Part shown: positions 25,148 to 33,686 of the stretch, piece by piece
Numbering within the stretch: the first letter of the stretch is position 1
Layout of the letters: each line of letters opens with the position of its first letter
Program-made: the position numbers and the translations under genes
Notes under the pieces: generated by a model
What the model was told of the DNA's origin: nothing
The model's input: the letters and a program-made list of their open reading frames with translations, nothing else
The model's database searches: none
Source of the DNA: CALBJU01 sp965247125
GTDB lineage: Bacteria > Bacteroidota > Rhodothermia > Rhodothermales > UBA10348
Assembly: GCA_965247125.1 (NCBI GenBank)
Contig: CBDFGO010000003.1
Span: forward strand, 1,178,001 to 1,242,000
Length of the DNA stretch: 64,000 nt
Direction of reading: 5' to 3'

Positions 25148-26143
25148 TTAAAGCCGGATAACGGACCCTATGACAAATGGATGCTCATCTGAGAGCGTAT
25201 TCAGCACTATCGAGGCATCCTGTTCATTCAGTATAGCGATCAATCCTACGCCCAGATTAAAAGCCGACCTCATGTCATTTTCCGGAACCGATCCTGCCTG
25301 CTGGATGAGTGAGAAGATCTCAGGCCGATCCCAGGATTCGTAGTCCACTCGAATGTCTAAACCTTCGGGAATCACCCGTTTTGTGTTTCCGGGGATCCCT
25401 CCGCCAGTTACGTGAACGAGGCCCCGCACATCAACTAGATCGATCATCCTTCTAATCAAGCTTAAGTAGGAACGATGAACGCTCAGAAGCTCCTCACCAA
25501 GGGATATCCCCATCAGTTCTGGTGGTCGGTCATTGATGTCAAATTGCGGAAAAAGCGCGTGCCTGGCCAAACTATATCCGTTTGTGTGCAATCCAGAGGA
25601 AGGAAAGGCAACCAGTACATCAGATTCCTTGATTGAAGAACCGTCAACAATCTTCGCTTTCTCCACTATACCGACAATCGTTCCAGCAAGATCGTACTCA
25701 CCTGTCGAGTACAGGCCCGGCATTTCGGCCGTTTCGCCTCCTATCAGGGCGCATTTGTTCTCAATGCAAGCGATCGAGAATCCTTCGATGATCTCCACCG
25801 CCGTGTCCGAATTCAGCTTACCCGTTCCAAAGTAATCCAGGAAATAAAGCGGCACGGCACCGCATACCGCGATGTCATTCACGCAGTGATTTACCAGATC
25901 TTGCCCAACCGTGTTGTGACGGTTCATGGCGAACGCCACTTTAAGCTTGGTGCCCACGCCGTCAACGGAAGAGACCATGACCGGTGTATCGTACGACTTC
26001 CAGTCTACTTCGAAAAAGGCTCCGAAAGCTCCGATGTCAGACAGCACGCCACTGGTGAACGTCTTTCGGACAAGTGGTTTGATCCGCTCAACCGTCTCCT
26101 CTCCGACTTCGATGTCGACTCCTGCGTCTTTGTAAGTTGCCAT
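25148..26143 (-). CDS. purM: Phosphoribosylformylglycinamidine cyclo-ligase
   Basis: AIR synthetase, fifth step of purine synthesis. The 331-residue protein (from ATG 26143) has YKDAGVDIEVGEETVERIKP at its start, SSVDGVGTKLKVAFAM, NHCVNDIAVCGAVPLYFLDY, IGGETAEMPGLY, and HVTGGGIPGNTKRVIPEG. These are the normal AIRS/PurM landmarks. A TTG two codons earlier could also serve as start. It has a separate leader region containing a hairpin. Confidence 0.95.
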   Translation of the reverse strand: MATYKDAGVDIEVGEETVERIKPLVRKTFTSGVLSDIGAFGAFFEVDWKSYDTPVMVSSVDGVGTKLKVAFAMNRHNTVGQDLVNHCVNDIAVCGAVPLYFLDYFGTGKLNSDTAVEIIEGFSIACIENKCALIGGETAEMPGLYSTGEYDLAGTIVGIVEKAKIVDGSSIKESDVLVAFPSSGLHTNGYSLARHALFPQFDINDRPPELMGISLGEELLSVHRSYLSLIRRMIDLVDVRGLVHVTGGGIPGNTKRVIPEGLDIRVDYESWDRPEIFSLIQQAGSVPENDMRSAFNLGVGLIAILNEQDASIVLNTLSDEHPFVIGSVIRL

Positions 26144-26186
26144 AAACAAATTCTGGTGAGCCTGTCTCCGTGAAAACTACCAAAGA

Positions 26187-26207
26187 TTCGGCAATGACAT
26201 TGCCGAA
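26187..26207. repeat. 8-bp perfect hairpin upstream of purM
   Basis: TTCGGCAA / TTGCCGAA around a 5-base loop, in the purM leader about 45 bases before its start. It could be an operator or a structured mRNA leader; there is no T-run on either side. Confidence 0.4.
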
Positions 26208-26322
26208 ACGAAACGAAACTGCCAAATACTCACAGATAAATTGGAAGCAGTCATGTCCCGGATTATGCAGGTCCAAGGCAGGTCGTGAATGGTCGTGGCA
26301 GGTCCTCAGCAGGATTCAGGTA

Positions 26323-26344
26323 CGTCTCAGTCAGATCTGAGACG
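26323..26344. repeat. 8-bp perfect hairpin after the enoyl-CoA hydratase gene
   Basis: CGTCTCAG / CTGAGACG around TCAGAT, starting 5 bases past the hydratase stop on the minus strand. A possible 3'-end structure, but without a T-run. Between it and the purM leader hairpin lie several degenerate GGCAGGTC-type units (26268-26320). Confidence 0.4.
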
Positions 26345-26348
26345 GTCC

Positions 26349-27158
26349 TCAGGCGGGATCTGGGTGGTCGGAGTCGAAAGCTGCGACCCAGGGAGTATCC
26401 TTCTTCTGAAGAAATGCACTCACTCCGTCTCTGCAATCTGAAGTAGATCTGGCTTCAGCGTTTATTTCTGCCGCGCGATTCAATCCTCGCTCAACATTCA
26501 GGTCAGAGATCTCTGCCAGAAGTTTCTTTGTCGACGCTATGGCTTGACTCGAGGTGTTTCGCGCGATGTTGCGGGCGTACGACCATATTGCTTCATCCAG
26601 TTCAGAGTGTGGCACAACCTGGGTAACCAGATTTATCTGTTTTGCTTCAGTTGCCAGTATCAATCTACCACTCAGCAGAAGATCTCTGACTCCCGTTTCG
26701 CTGACGCGCGGTCTCAGAAGCACAGATACAAGCGCGGGTACGAATCCAATCTTGACCTCCGTAAAACCCAATTTCGCTCGATCAGAGGCGATACTGGCGT
26801 CGCATGCGAGGACAAGCCCCGCTCCCCCAGCAATCGCATGTCCATTGACTCGACCAAGAACAAATTTCGTACAGGAACGCATCGCCAGAAAAAGGTTCTT
26901 GAGGGCTATTGAGTCCGCCAGGTTATCTTCCGCCGAGGCCTCAGCCATATCTGAGAGTGCGTCAATATCGGCGCCTGCTGAGAATACGTCTCCCGCCCCG
27001 GTCAAAATGAGGACTCGAACAAAGGGATCCTGTGATAGCGACTCAATGACGTTGGTCAGCTCGACGACCAACGATTGATTCAATGCGTTCCGTTTATCGG
27101 GTCGATTAAGCGTCAGTGTGACAATTCGACCGTCGCTACTATGCTCAATCGCTATCAT
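26349..27158 (-). CDS. Enoyl-CoA hydratase/isomerase family protein
   Basis: Crotonase-fold enzyme acting on acyl-CoA thioesters. From ATG 27158 it has 269 residues, with LNRPDKRNALNQSLVVEL near the N-terminus, the oxyanion-hole region ILTGAGDVFSAGADIDALSD, and HAIAGGAGLVLACDASIASD. The second catalytic acidic position is within KLGFTEVKIGF. Exact chemistry cannot be read off. The ATG lies just after the stop of the LuxE-like gene (TGATATG), so the two are one transcription unit. An earlier in-frame start at 27203 inside that gene is not favoured. Confidence 0.9.
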   Translation of the reverse strand: MIAIEHSSDGRIVTLTLNRPDKRNALNQSLVVELTNVIESLSQDPFVRVLILTGAGDVFSAGADIDALSDMAEASAEDNLADSIALKNLFLAMRSCTKFVLGRVNGHAIAGGAGLVLACDASIASDRAKLGFTEVKIGFVPALVSVLLRPRVSETGVRDLLLSGRLILATEAKQINLVTQVVPHSELDEAIWSYARNIARNTSSQAIASTKKLLAEISDLNVERGLNRAAEINAEARSTSDCRDGVSAFLQKKDTPWVAAFDSDHPDPA

Positions 27159-27159
27159 A

Positions 27160-28125
27160 TCAAGTCTCCAGAAGAAAATTGCATCCCCGAAGTTCGGCAC
27201 CACTCAGACGTCCGTGAACTTTGAATCCTGAGCCATGTCGTGTCGCTCGGTCCGCTGTGAGAATCGCGGTGGCACTGTATACATTCGCCAGATCAAATAT
27301 AGCCAGAACGCCTTCTTCCTCCTCGGGCATCTCACGATGAGGATCCAACGGGTCCATAATTTTTACGTCTGTCCAGGGTGGACCGTAAAATAAGCCGTCA
27401 CGCCGCGTATAAAATTGTGACATCAGCTCGCACATTCCGTATTCAGATCGAACAGAGGAAAGCGGAATTGAAAACCCGTCCACCAGTCGTTCATGCAGCT
27501 CACTGCGCTCAATTTCTCGCTTGTGTGTCTTCATTCCTCCAGTCTCGACAAGGATGGCCCCATCAGGCAGCTTGATCGCCTGTTTTTCGACCAAGTCGAG
27601 AAGACCAAACGAAGCCCCAAAAAGGATCAATCGAATACCGGTCTGCTCAGAGCTGGAAATTGCATCCTCCAGCAGGCGTCGATCGTCGAGAAACAGGCCT
27701 GATCCTTGAGCTCCAGTGTGATCTATCAGGTGCTTCACCATGTACACCAATGAGCTTTCCGTAGCGTAGCTGGGTAAATGTCCCATTATGATGCTCGGAG
27801 CATCACCAAAAGCAATTGCGAACCCCACGTCTATTGCACGGTCATAAATTTGGAGATCCTTTACGTAGTGTCTGCTCGGAATGGATCCACCTGTTCCTGA
27901 GCTTTCGAAGACCTTTTCTGCGCTATTGGGATCGAAGCAACAGACGGCGGCACGCCTGAATGCCTCAACGGGCAGAAATGTATAACTCTCAAATCCTCTG
28001 TACACTGGATTTTGGTGTCTCTGAAATTCCAGAACGCTATTCAGATACTCCTTGAACAGCTGCCGATTTCCTTGGGAAAGAGCATGAAACGAAGATGCTA
28101 CTGTTTCAACCGAAGGAAGGATCAC
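27160..28125 (-). CDS. LuxE-type acyl-protein synthetase family protein
   Basis: ANL-related protein of the LuxE/acyl-protein synthetase family, which activates fatty acids or hands on acyl groups. The 321-residue protein (GTG start at 28125) has a family-like N-terminus around FLPVEAFRRA, the nucleotide-loop-like FESSGTGGSIPSRHYV, and VETGGMKTHKREIERSELHE and SEYGMCELMSQFY further on. GTG 28125 overlaps the carboxypeptidase stop as GTGA; an ATG at 28170 is possible. It is coupled to an enoyl-CoA hydratase gene downstream, suggesting a shared acyl substrate. No luxCD partners are present. Confidence 0.78.
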   Translation of the reverse strand: MILPSVETVASSFHALSQGNRQLFKEYLNSVLEFQRHQNPVYRGFESYTFLPVEAFRRAAVCCFDPNSAEKVFESSGTGGSIPSRHYVKDLQIYDRAIDVGFAIAFGDAPSIIMGHLPSYATESSLVYMVKHLIDHTGAQGSGLFLDDRRLLEDAISSSEQTGIRLILFGASFGLLDLVEKQAIKLPDGAILVETGGMKTHKREIERSELHERLVDGFSIPLSSVRSEYGMCELMSQFYTRRDGLFYGPPWTDVKIMDPLDPHREMPEEEEGVLAIFDLANVYSATAILTADRATRHGSGFKVHGRLSGAELRGCNFLLET

Positions 28126-29735
28126 TTCAACGAATGATATACGGGATAGGTCATGCCAGCCTCTACCCATTTATCCATCTGCGCCCAATTGACGAGGCCA
28201 TCGTCAGATCTGGGCTCTATCAGGTAAAAAAGGAGCCTCGACAAAGGCTGATCGCCAGGGACATACAGGCTTCCCTTCTCAAGCAGGACTTCTTTTCTGT
28301 GGTAGCTTCCCCAGATGGTGCGCTCTTTCAGTTGCTGAAATTCTCGGGGCGAAGTTGAGGTCGAATCGATATTGAATGCATTGACCATCATGGTCACATC
28401 CACGCTGATTGGCTCGAAACGTATTCCGTGTGTCTCCAGATAGTCAGCGACCACCCCGGCCGCATCATTCGAAACCCAGTAATGATCGGGTAGTGATTCC
28501 GTTTCCACAGCGCGAAAGGCCCCATACTCTGGGATTTCAAGCACATAGGTGGAATCAATCCGCTCGAAGTATGGCCGCCCACTGTAGATGTTCCGTTTTT
28601 CAACGACCGCGCCCATGAGGATACTGCTTGATGCTCTGTTCCGTTCATGCTCGAACCGAACACCCATTCTCGTGCCGGGAATCATCGAGTCATCCGCTGT
28701 GGTCACGAGTGAACGTATATCACTCGCATAGAGGGCAGCGAAATTCAATATCTCCTCGACGAAGTAGAGGCTGGCCAGGATGCGATCTTCGAATGTTAAA
28801 TAGGCGTAGGCCTCACTAAGGATTGGGATTCTGTTTCGCAGACCAATGTAGTTGTTGTTAAACCGAGGCCGATGATCGAATGTGTACCACCCGGGGTCAC
28901 TTCTTCTGAACGGAAGATTTCCGTAGTAATAATATTCCCAGCCGGTTCGATCGCGAATGCGATCTGTAACAGCAGGTAAGAATGTCTCCCGCACAAAGGA
29001 GTCAATTCCTGGGTCCGTGTTCGGGTTCAACGCAGGTGAGTACGTCAGATGATACCCGTGCCGAGTTCCATTCGTTGTGTGTAGATCCACGGCCACAAAA
29101 GGGTCATATGCATTCATCAAGGCAATCAAGGACCGCGCCTCGGGGCTCTTAACCTTCATGTGATCCCTGTTCAGGTCGAGGCCTTGTGCATTGGGCCGTT
29201 GTCCCATTCCCGCCCACGGCCCATTCTGCCTGGGTCTGCTGAACAAACTGACACGCTCGTTTCCATCCGAGTTATAAATCGGAGCCACCAGCAGAACAAG
29301 GGAGTCGGTCCAGGAGGCATGTTCACCCGATGCCAGAGATCGAATCAACATGAGCAGAGCTTCTTTTCCGCTCACCTCACCGGCGTGAATGTTACCCTGC
29401 AGGAACACGCGGAGTTTACCAGATTCGTGTACCGCTTCGGGACTTGCGTCTGACACGTCGCCGAATACAATGAGCGGCATGGCCCTTCCTTCTGAAGTAT
29501 ATCCGAAGGTCGTCAGATGCATTTGCGGGTGCTGAGCAGCCGCTACGCCAAGAAAAGCGATGACTTCATCATAGCGGGTTGTCTGATCGAAATTGGTTCT
29601 CTCAGGAGCGGTCAAGAGAAACGAAAGGTCCGCAATCTGAGCATTGGCACTTGAAACGCGCCCCCCTGCCACCAAAAGAACAATGAAAATCACCCGGCTG
29701 ATGATTCTTGCCGGAAGGATGAGAAATTCGCTCAT
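28122..29735 (-). CDS. Secreted M14-family zinc carboxypeptidase
   Basis: Exported metallopeptidase. From ATG 29735 the 537-residue protein has a signal peptide (MSEFLILPARIISRVIFIVL, cleavage after ANAQ). The M14 zinc ligands are His and Glu in GNIHAGEVSGKEALL and His in AVDLHTTNGTRHGYHL; the catalytic Glu is probably within the ILSEAYAYLTFEDR region. A longer frame up to 30038 would run through the THX gene and lacks a signal peptide, so it is rejected. It starts 4 bases after the THX stop. Confidence 0.9.
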   Translation of the reverse strand: MSEFLILPARIISRVIFIVLLVAGGRVSSANAQIADLSFLLTAPERTNFDQTTRYDEVIAFLGVAAAQHPQMHLTTFGYTSEGRAMPLIVFGDVSDASPEAVHESGKLRVFLQGNIHAGEVSGKEALLMLIRSLASGEHASWTDSLVLLVAPIYNSDGNERVSLFSRPRQNGPWAGMGQRPNAQGLDLNRDHMKVKSPEARSLIALMNAYDPFVAVDLHTTNGTRHGYHLTYSPALNPNTDPGIDSFVRETFLPAVTDRIRDRTGWEYYYYGNLPFRRSDPGWYTFDHRPRFNNNYIGLRNRIPILSEAYAYLTFEDRILASLYFVEEILNFAALYASDIRSLVTTADDSMIPGTRMGVRFEHERNRASSSILMGAVVEKRNIYSGRPYFERIDSTYVLEIPEYGAFRAVETESLPDHYWVSNDAAGVVADYLETHGIRFEPISVDVTMMVNAFNIDSTSTSPREFQQLKERTIWGSYHRKEVLLEKGSLYVPGDQPLSRLLFYLIEPRSDDGLVNWAQMDKWVEAGMTYPVYHSLK

Positions 29736-29739
29736 CACG

Positions 29740-29841
29740 TCAGGACTTCTTTGCTTTCTTTGGCTTTTTTCGAGGGCGTGTTCTGCCGTAGGATTTATTG
29801 GTGATTTTACCCTTCCTCGATCGTTTGTCTCCTTTACCCAT
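29740..29841 (-). CDS. 30S ribosomal protein THX
   Basis: A 33-residue, very basic protein beginning MGKGDKRSRKGKITN and continuing SYGRTRPRKKPKKAKKS. This is the THX pattern (Thermus THX starts MGKGD-R-TRRGKI and continues GTYG-RPRKK), a small protein bound at the head of the 30S subunit. It is below the usual size limit of gene callers. It lies directly before the M14 peptidase start. Confidence 0.88.
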   Translation of the reverse strand: MGKGDKRSRKGKITNKSYGRTRPRKKPKKAKKS

Positions 29842-30052
29842 TTACTCAACCCTTTGATTAGGAACTCGGTGAAGTATACGAGTTGCGCGTATCGACAACC
29901 ACCACGCCAGACTTGAATGCAACTGATCCCGGTCCAGCTTCCGCATCGTTGCGTCTGAAACGAACTCTTCGGCTCGACGTTTGAGCGCCCCGAGCAACGG
30001 TTGTGAATCTGGCTTCCGACTCCTAGGTTTCCATTCAATTCAAGCAGGGTCT

Positions 30053-31120
30053 ATGGCTGCCAAACCGAAGGATATTACCCTCTCAATTCAACCTCAATCG
30101 AGAGTTGACGTGATTGATGTATCTGAAATGGTGCGCGATGAGAAAGAAGATTTCTTCGACGCGTACAAGAAGAGCGTGTATGCGTCCCATCACACGACGG
30201 CTGGTTATTTCGAGCAGAGCTTCGCTCGTCGATTGAAGGATAATCCTGAAGCCCTGGAAGCCTACGTCGGATCGTTTCGAAAATTATTCCCCGCAAATGC
30301 CGACTATCATCATGATCGCATGGAGTTGCGCAACGAGCTTTCTGAAGCACAAAAGCAGGTTGAACCTAAAAACGCCGATTCTCATCTCACCTATATCGGG
30401 TCGGGCCTCGAAAACTGCGTCACCTACCTCAACCAAAAGAATTCTCCTGTTTATTTCGTGGATCTTGATGGCACGAACGGATCGGTACACCGACGAAGAA
30501 AAACGACCATTCTCGGATACAACACTGAGGTAGTGGCCGCCCGTGAGCAAATGAGAATCCAAATGTCCGGACATCCGATTGATTCCATCAATCTCTGGGA
30601 TGAGCGGGTGGGTGCCCTTGCGCAGCTGGAGGAGCAGATCCGAAAGCTGGGAATCGAGAAAGGACGCATTGACCTTTCGCTCTCCCCCGATGAAAGAAAC
30701 ACCGGATTGACGGTAAATGAGTATGAGACCATGCTTATGCGTCACGATCTGGTAGAAGTGCTACAGAATCCCGTGCGATTTATGGCTCAACGAGGCGCAA
30801 ACATGTTGAGGGATCCCGCAGCGATCAAGGAAAAAGCAAAGGACTACATGAAGTATGACCTCGTTCAGGTAGTGAATGAATTCATTGATGCGCTCGGCCT
30901 GAGCGAATCCCTTTTTGAGCGGATCATCGACAAGATTATCCAGGTCCCAGCGTCCAGATTTTTGCGCATGAAGCGCAGAGTCAGCCTGATCGTTTCCGAT
31001 GAGGAGACAGGCAATGGAAGTATTGTGAACGGAACCTATCAGAGCCCCATTCTGGTCCAGTGGCGAAAGGCTGAAGATCACGTCAGAACCATCGACGTCA
31101 CCTTTACGCGGTTCGAGTAA
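30053..31120 (+). CDS. YjbQ/UPF0047-like domain protein with C-terminal extension
   Basis: Function uncertain. The 355-residue protein contains a region like the YjbQ/UPF0047 fold: VYASHHTTAGYFEQSF, then DYHHDRMELRNEL, then DSHLTYIGSGLENCVTYL and YFVDLDGTNGSVHRRR. These positions match HTTA, HD, N-HL and DG-R of the family. YjbQ proteins are usually about 130-140 residues; here another 150 or so residues of helical, charged sequence follow. ATG 30053 is preferred over an upstream 29981 start that has no family similarity. It diverges from the THX/M14 genes. Confidence 0.65.
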   Translation: MAAKPKDITLSIQPQSRVDVIDVSEMVRDEKEDFFDAYKKSVYASHHTTAGYFEQSFARRLKDNPEALEAYVGSFRKLFPANADYHHDRMELRNELSEAQKQVEPKNADSHLTYIGSGLENCVTYLNQKNSPVYFVDLDGTNGSVHRRRKTTILGYNTEVVAAREQMRIQMSGHPIDSINLWDERVGALAQLEEQIRKLGIEKGRIDLSLSPDERNTGLTVNEYETMLMRHDLVEVLQNPVRFMAQRGANMLRDPAAIKEKAKDYMKYDLVQVVNEFIDALGLSESLFERIIDKIIQVPASRFLRMKRRVSLIVSDEETGNGSIVNGTYQSPILVQWRKAEDHVRTIDVTFTRFE

Positions 31121-31127
31121 AAGACGG

Positions 31128-31904
31128 TCAGATCAGGGATTTTGACTGAACACCGTCGACGTTTATGCAGGCACCAGACACCCAACTGGCCCGTTCTGAA
31201 ATCAGAAACGCAACGACATCCGCTACTTCTTCAGCCCGCCCGAACCGGCCAAGAGGAATATTGTCTCCAATAAACGAAGCCATTCCTTCTGGATCTGCGA
31301 TGCAACGTTTATCCCAGGATCCACCTGGAAACCGAATCGAGCCCGGCGCGACAGTATTGACTCGTATTCCGTAGCTCGCAAGCTCGATTGCCATTATTTT
31401 TGCAGCACTGATCAGAGCGGATTTGGTGGTGTTGTAGATGGACAAGCCAGCTCCGCCTGCTTCTCTCCCAAAAATGGACGCAATAAATACAATCGAGCCT
31501 CCCTTGGCCTCTCGCATGACTGGAATAACGGCTCGGGCCGTCCGCAAGTGAGCCGTCAGATTAAGATTCAGAATTTCAGTCCAATCATCCTCGGTTGTGT
31601 CCTCAAATCGACCACGCTTGTTGCCGCCCGCATTTGCGATCAGAAAATCTATTCCTTCATATTTCTCCTTAGAGAAGGCTACCAGCTGTTCGGCAGCTTC
31701 GAGATGGGTGATATCCAGTGCGATCGTTTCTACTCGTGTTCCGTATGATCCGAGCTCGTTTGCTGCCAGTTCTAGAGACTCCTTACCGCGAGCGCAGAGC
31801 ACGAGATCGCAGCCTTCACTCGCGAGGGACTCAGCAATCGCGCGCCCAATCCCCCGGCTTCCGCCCACTACAAGAGCAACTTTATTTTTCAGACCTAAAT
31901 CCAT
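31128..31904 (-). CDS. SDR family oxidoreductase (FabG-like)
   Basis: NAD(P)-dependent short-chain dehydrogenase, 258 residues. Visible motifs are the cofactor loop VGGSRGIGRAIAE, NAGGNKRG, the catalytic Ser in IVFIASIFG, and Tyr and Lys in SIYNTTKSALISAAK. The C-terminus has SWVSGACINVDG. The cofactor loop has VGGSRGIG in place of the more usual TG-x3-GIG. The substrate is unknown. It converges on the YjbQ-like gene with a 7-base gap. Confidence 0.92.
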   Translation of the reverse strand: MDLGLKNKVALVVGGSRGIGRAIAESLASEGCDLVLCARGKESLELAANELGSYGTRVETIALDITHLEAAEQLVAFSKEKYEGIDFLIANAGGNKRGRFEDTTEDDWTEILNLNLTAHLRTARAVIPVMREAKGGSIVFIASIFGREAGGAGLSIYNTTKSALISAAKIMAIELASYGIRVNTVAPGSIRFPGGSWDKRCIADPEGMASFIGDNIPLGRFGRAEEVADVVAFLISERASWVSGACINVDGVQSKSLI

Positions 31905-32003
31905 GTCACAAGATCAGCTTATGTCTAACGAGTTGACTGCAATAATAGCGATCTTTCGGTCTCCGAATGCGTTCCATATATCTCGTTTGAAAGAAATTCT
32001 ATC

Positions 32004-32525
32004 ATGATTGACTACACTAATATCTTTCCTAGCCTGCCGGGTGATTCGGATGTGTGGATTTACACGGCAAGCCGAGTTTTATCTGAAAAGGACTCGGCTG
32101 AACTCACGTCCCTTTTGTCCCATTTTGCTTCAGAGTGGTCCTCTCACGGCCGAACTGTTGATTCTGGCTTCGAGGTGATTGACCGCCAGTTGATACTTCT
32201 GGGAGCGAATATTCCCGGAGGAGATATTTCGGGTTGTGGCATTGACAAATCTCTTCTGGTACTGAGTGACTTTTCTCTCGCGCATGATTTTCGGTGGGTC
32301 GACTCCCTCTCAATCGTGTACCGAAACTCCGAGTCAGCACTATCGGTCGACTCCAGGGCGGATTTCAGAGCGAAGGTGGCATCCGGCGAGGTGACTTCGG
32401 ACACGGTTGTGGTCGATACATCTCTTCGTCTTCTCGACTCTGTGCGTACCGGGATGCTTGAGCTTAAGTCGGCTGATTCGTGGCATGGCCGACTATTTCA
32501 GATACCTACCCATTCTGCGGTCTAG
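32004..32525 (+). CDS. Conserved hypothetical protein (Bacteroidota family)
   Basis: A 173-residue soluble protein with WIYTASRVLSEKDSAELTSL near the start, FEVIDRQLILLG, and GCGIDKSLLVLSDF. This pattern belongs to a Bacteroidota family often mislabelled as ABC transporter ATPase; there is no P-loop here. The function is unknown. It ends 14 bases before the potassium-channel gene and may share its transcript. Confidence 0.75.
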   Translation: MIDYTNIFPSLPGDSDVWIYTASRVLSEKDSAELTSLLSHFASEWSSHGRTVDSGFEVIDRQLILLGANIPGGDISGCGIDKSLLVLSDFSLAHDFRWVDSLSIVYRNSESALSVDSRADFRAKVASGEVTSDTVVVDTSLRLLDSVRTGMLELKSADSWHGRLFQIPTHSAV

Positions 32526-32539
32526 TATCAGTGACCGAT

Positions 32540-33574
32540 ATGGACTCATATCCTGGTAGATCCGGTCCAGCCGGTCGTGTCGCAAACCGGGAGTTCGTAA
32601 CAGCTATCGTGTATCTGGCGAGCGTCATGATATTGGGAACGGTTGGCTATTCCATAATTGAAGGATGGTCCTGGCCAGACAGCCTGTACATGACGTTCAT
32701 TACGCTCACAACCATCGGGTTTTCTGAAGTTCACGAGCTTTCGTCCACAGGTCGTCTTTTCACTATTTTTGCAGGCGTCGCGGGAATTGGCGGCGTTGCC
32801 TTCATTGCCACGCGTACGGCCCAAATCCTGCTCAACACGAGTACCTTTCGGTATCGAAATATGATGAAATCGATCAATGCCATAAGTGATCACTATATCC
32901 TGGCTGGCTATGGCCGGATAGGGCAACGCGTGGCGTTAGACCTGAAACGCCACGACGTCCCCTTTGTCGTGATCGAATCGAGCGACGCAAAGATCGATTC
33001 TCTTGATCGAAGGCGACACAAATACCTTATCGGAGATGCCGAGGACGAAAATGTGCTCACCACCGCGGGCATCGAGCGAGCGAAGGGCCTTATTCTTACT
33101 CTTCCCGAAGACCGAACAAACGTATTTGCTACCCTGGTTGCACGAGAACTCAATCCCAGTCTGTTCATTCTTGTGCGCACGGACACGAATGCCAATCGCA
33201 GAAAACTGATTCGATCCGGAGCAGATAAGGTCGTAGCCCCGTACGAAATCGGTGCAGACCGCATGGCCCAGGTGCTTCTGAGACCGGCAGTAGATCGATT
33301 CATGGAGCGGGTACTTCAGGCGGACGCACTCAGCTACACAATGGATGAGGTCGAGGTTATGTCCGATTCTCCCCTGGCCGGAAAGTCACTTTCAGAAGCT
33401 AATTTCAGGCAACAATTTGACGCCATCGTGGTCGCAGTAATTGACGGAGAGACACTGAAAATGTCATTCAATCCGGGCCCGGAAGAAAAGATCAAGGCAA
33501 ATGACACGTTAATTGTGATGGGTAGCACGGAAATGATCTCGAGATTAAAACTCGAAGGATGTACCCGGCGTTAG
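32540..33574 (+). CDS. Potassium channel with RCK (TrkA-N/TrkA-C) domains
   Basis: Two-helix ion channel with a cytoplasmic gating domain, 344 residues. Membrane helices are at about residues 18-40 and 68-88, with a pore loop between them containing TLTTIGFSEV in the selectivity-filter position (canonical K+ channels have TVGYG). The RCK domain starts at HYILAGYGRIGQRVALDL, a Rossmann motif, with the RCK_C/TrkA-C part at EVMSDSPLAGKSLSE. ATG 32540 is used; GTG 32531 is an alternative. Ion selectivity is not certain with this filter. Confidence 0.88.
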   Translation: MDSYPGRSGPAGRVANREFVTAIVYLASVMILGTVGYSIIEGWSWPDSLYMTFITLTTIGFSEVHELSSTGRLFTIFAGVAGIGGVAFIATRTAQILLNTSTFRYRNMMKSINAISDHYILAGYGRIGQRVALDLKRHDVPFVVIESSDAKIDSLDRRRHKYLIGDAEDENVLTTAGIERAKGLILTLPEDRTNVFATLVARELNPSLFILVRTDTNANRRKLIRSGADKVVAPYEIGADRMAQVLLRPAVDRFMERVLQADALSYTMDEVEVMSDSPLAGKSLSEANFRQQFDAIVVAVIDGETLKMSFNPGPEEKIKANDTLIVMGSTEMISRLKLEGCTRR

Positions 33575-33575
33575 C

Positions 33576-33613
33576 AATCGACCTCTCCGCTCTAAATCGA
33601 CCTCTCCGCTCTA
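33576..33613 (+). repeat. Perfect 19-bp tandem duplication
   Basis: AATCGACCTCTCCGCTCTA occurs twice in a row (33576-33594 and 33595-33613), one base after the channel-gene stop. No coding role is seen. Confidence 0.9.
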
Positions 33614-33686
33614 TTTGAAATGAGAATGAATGCTTAGGAGTCCCTGTTCTGACCATGTTTACGATATCAAACTGGCCAACAAACTG

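Noticed and set aside
29736..30038. Upstream extension of the M14 carboxypeptidase to 30038
   Set aside because: It would run through the THX gene and bury the signal peptide that begins at 29735.
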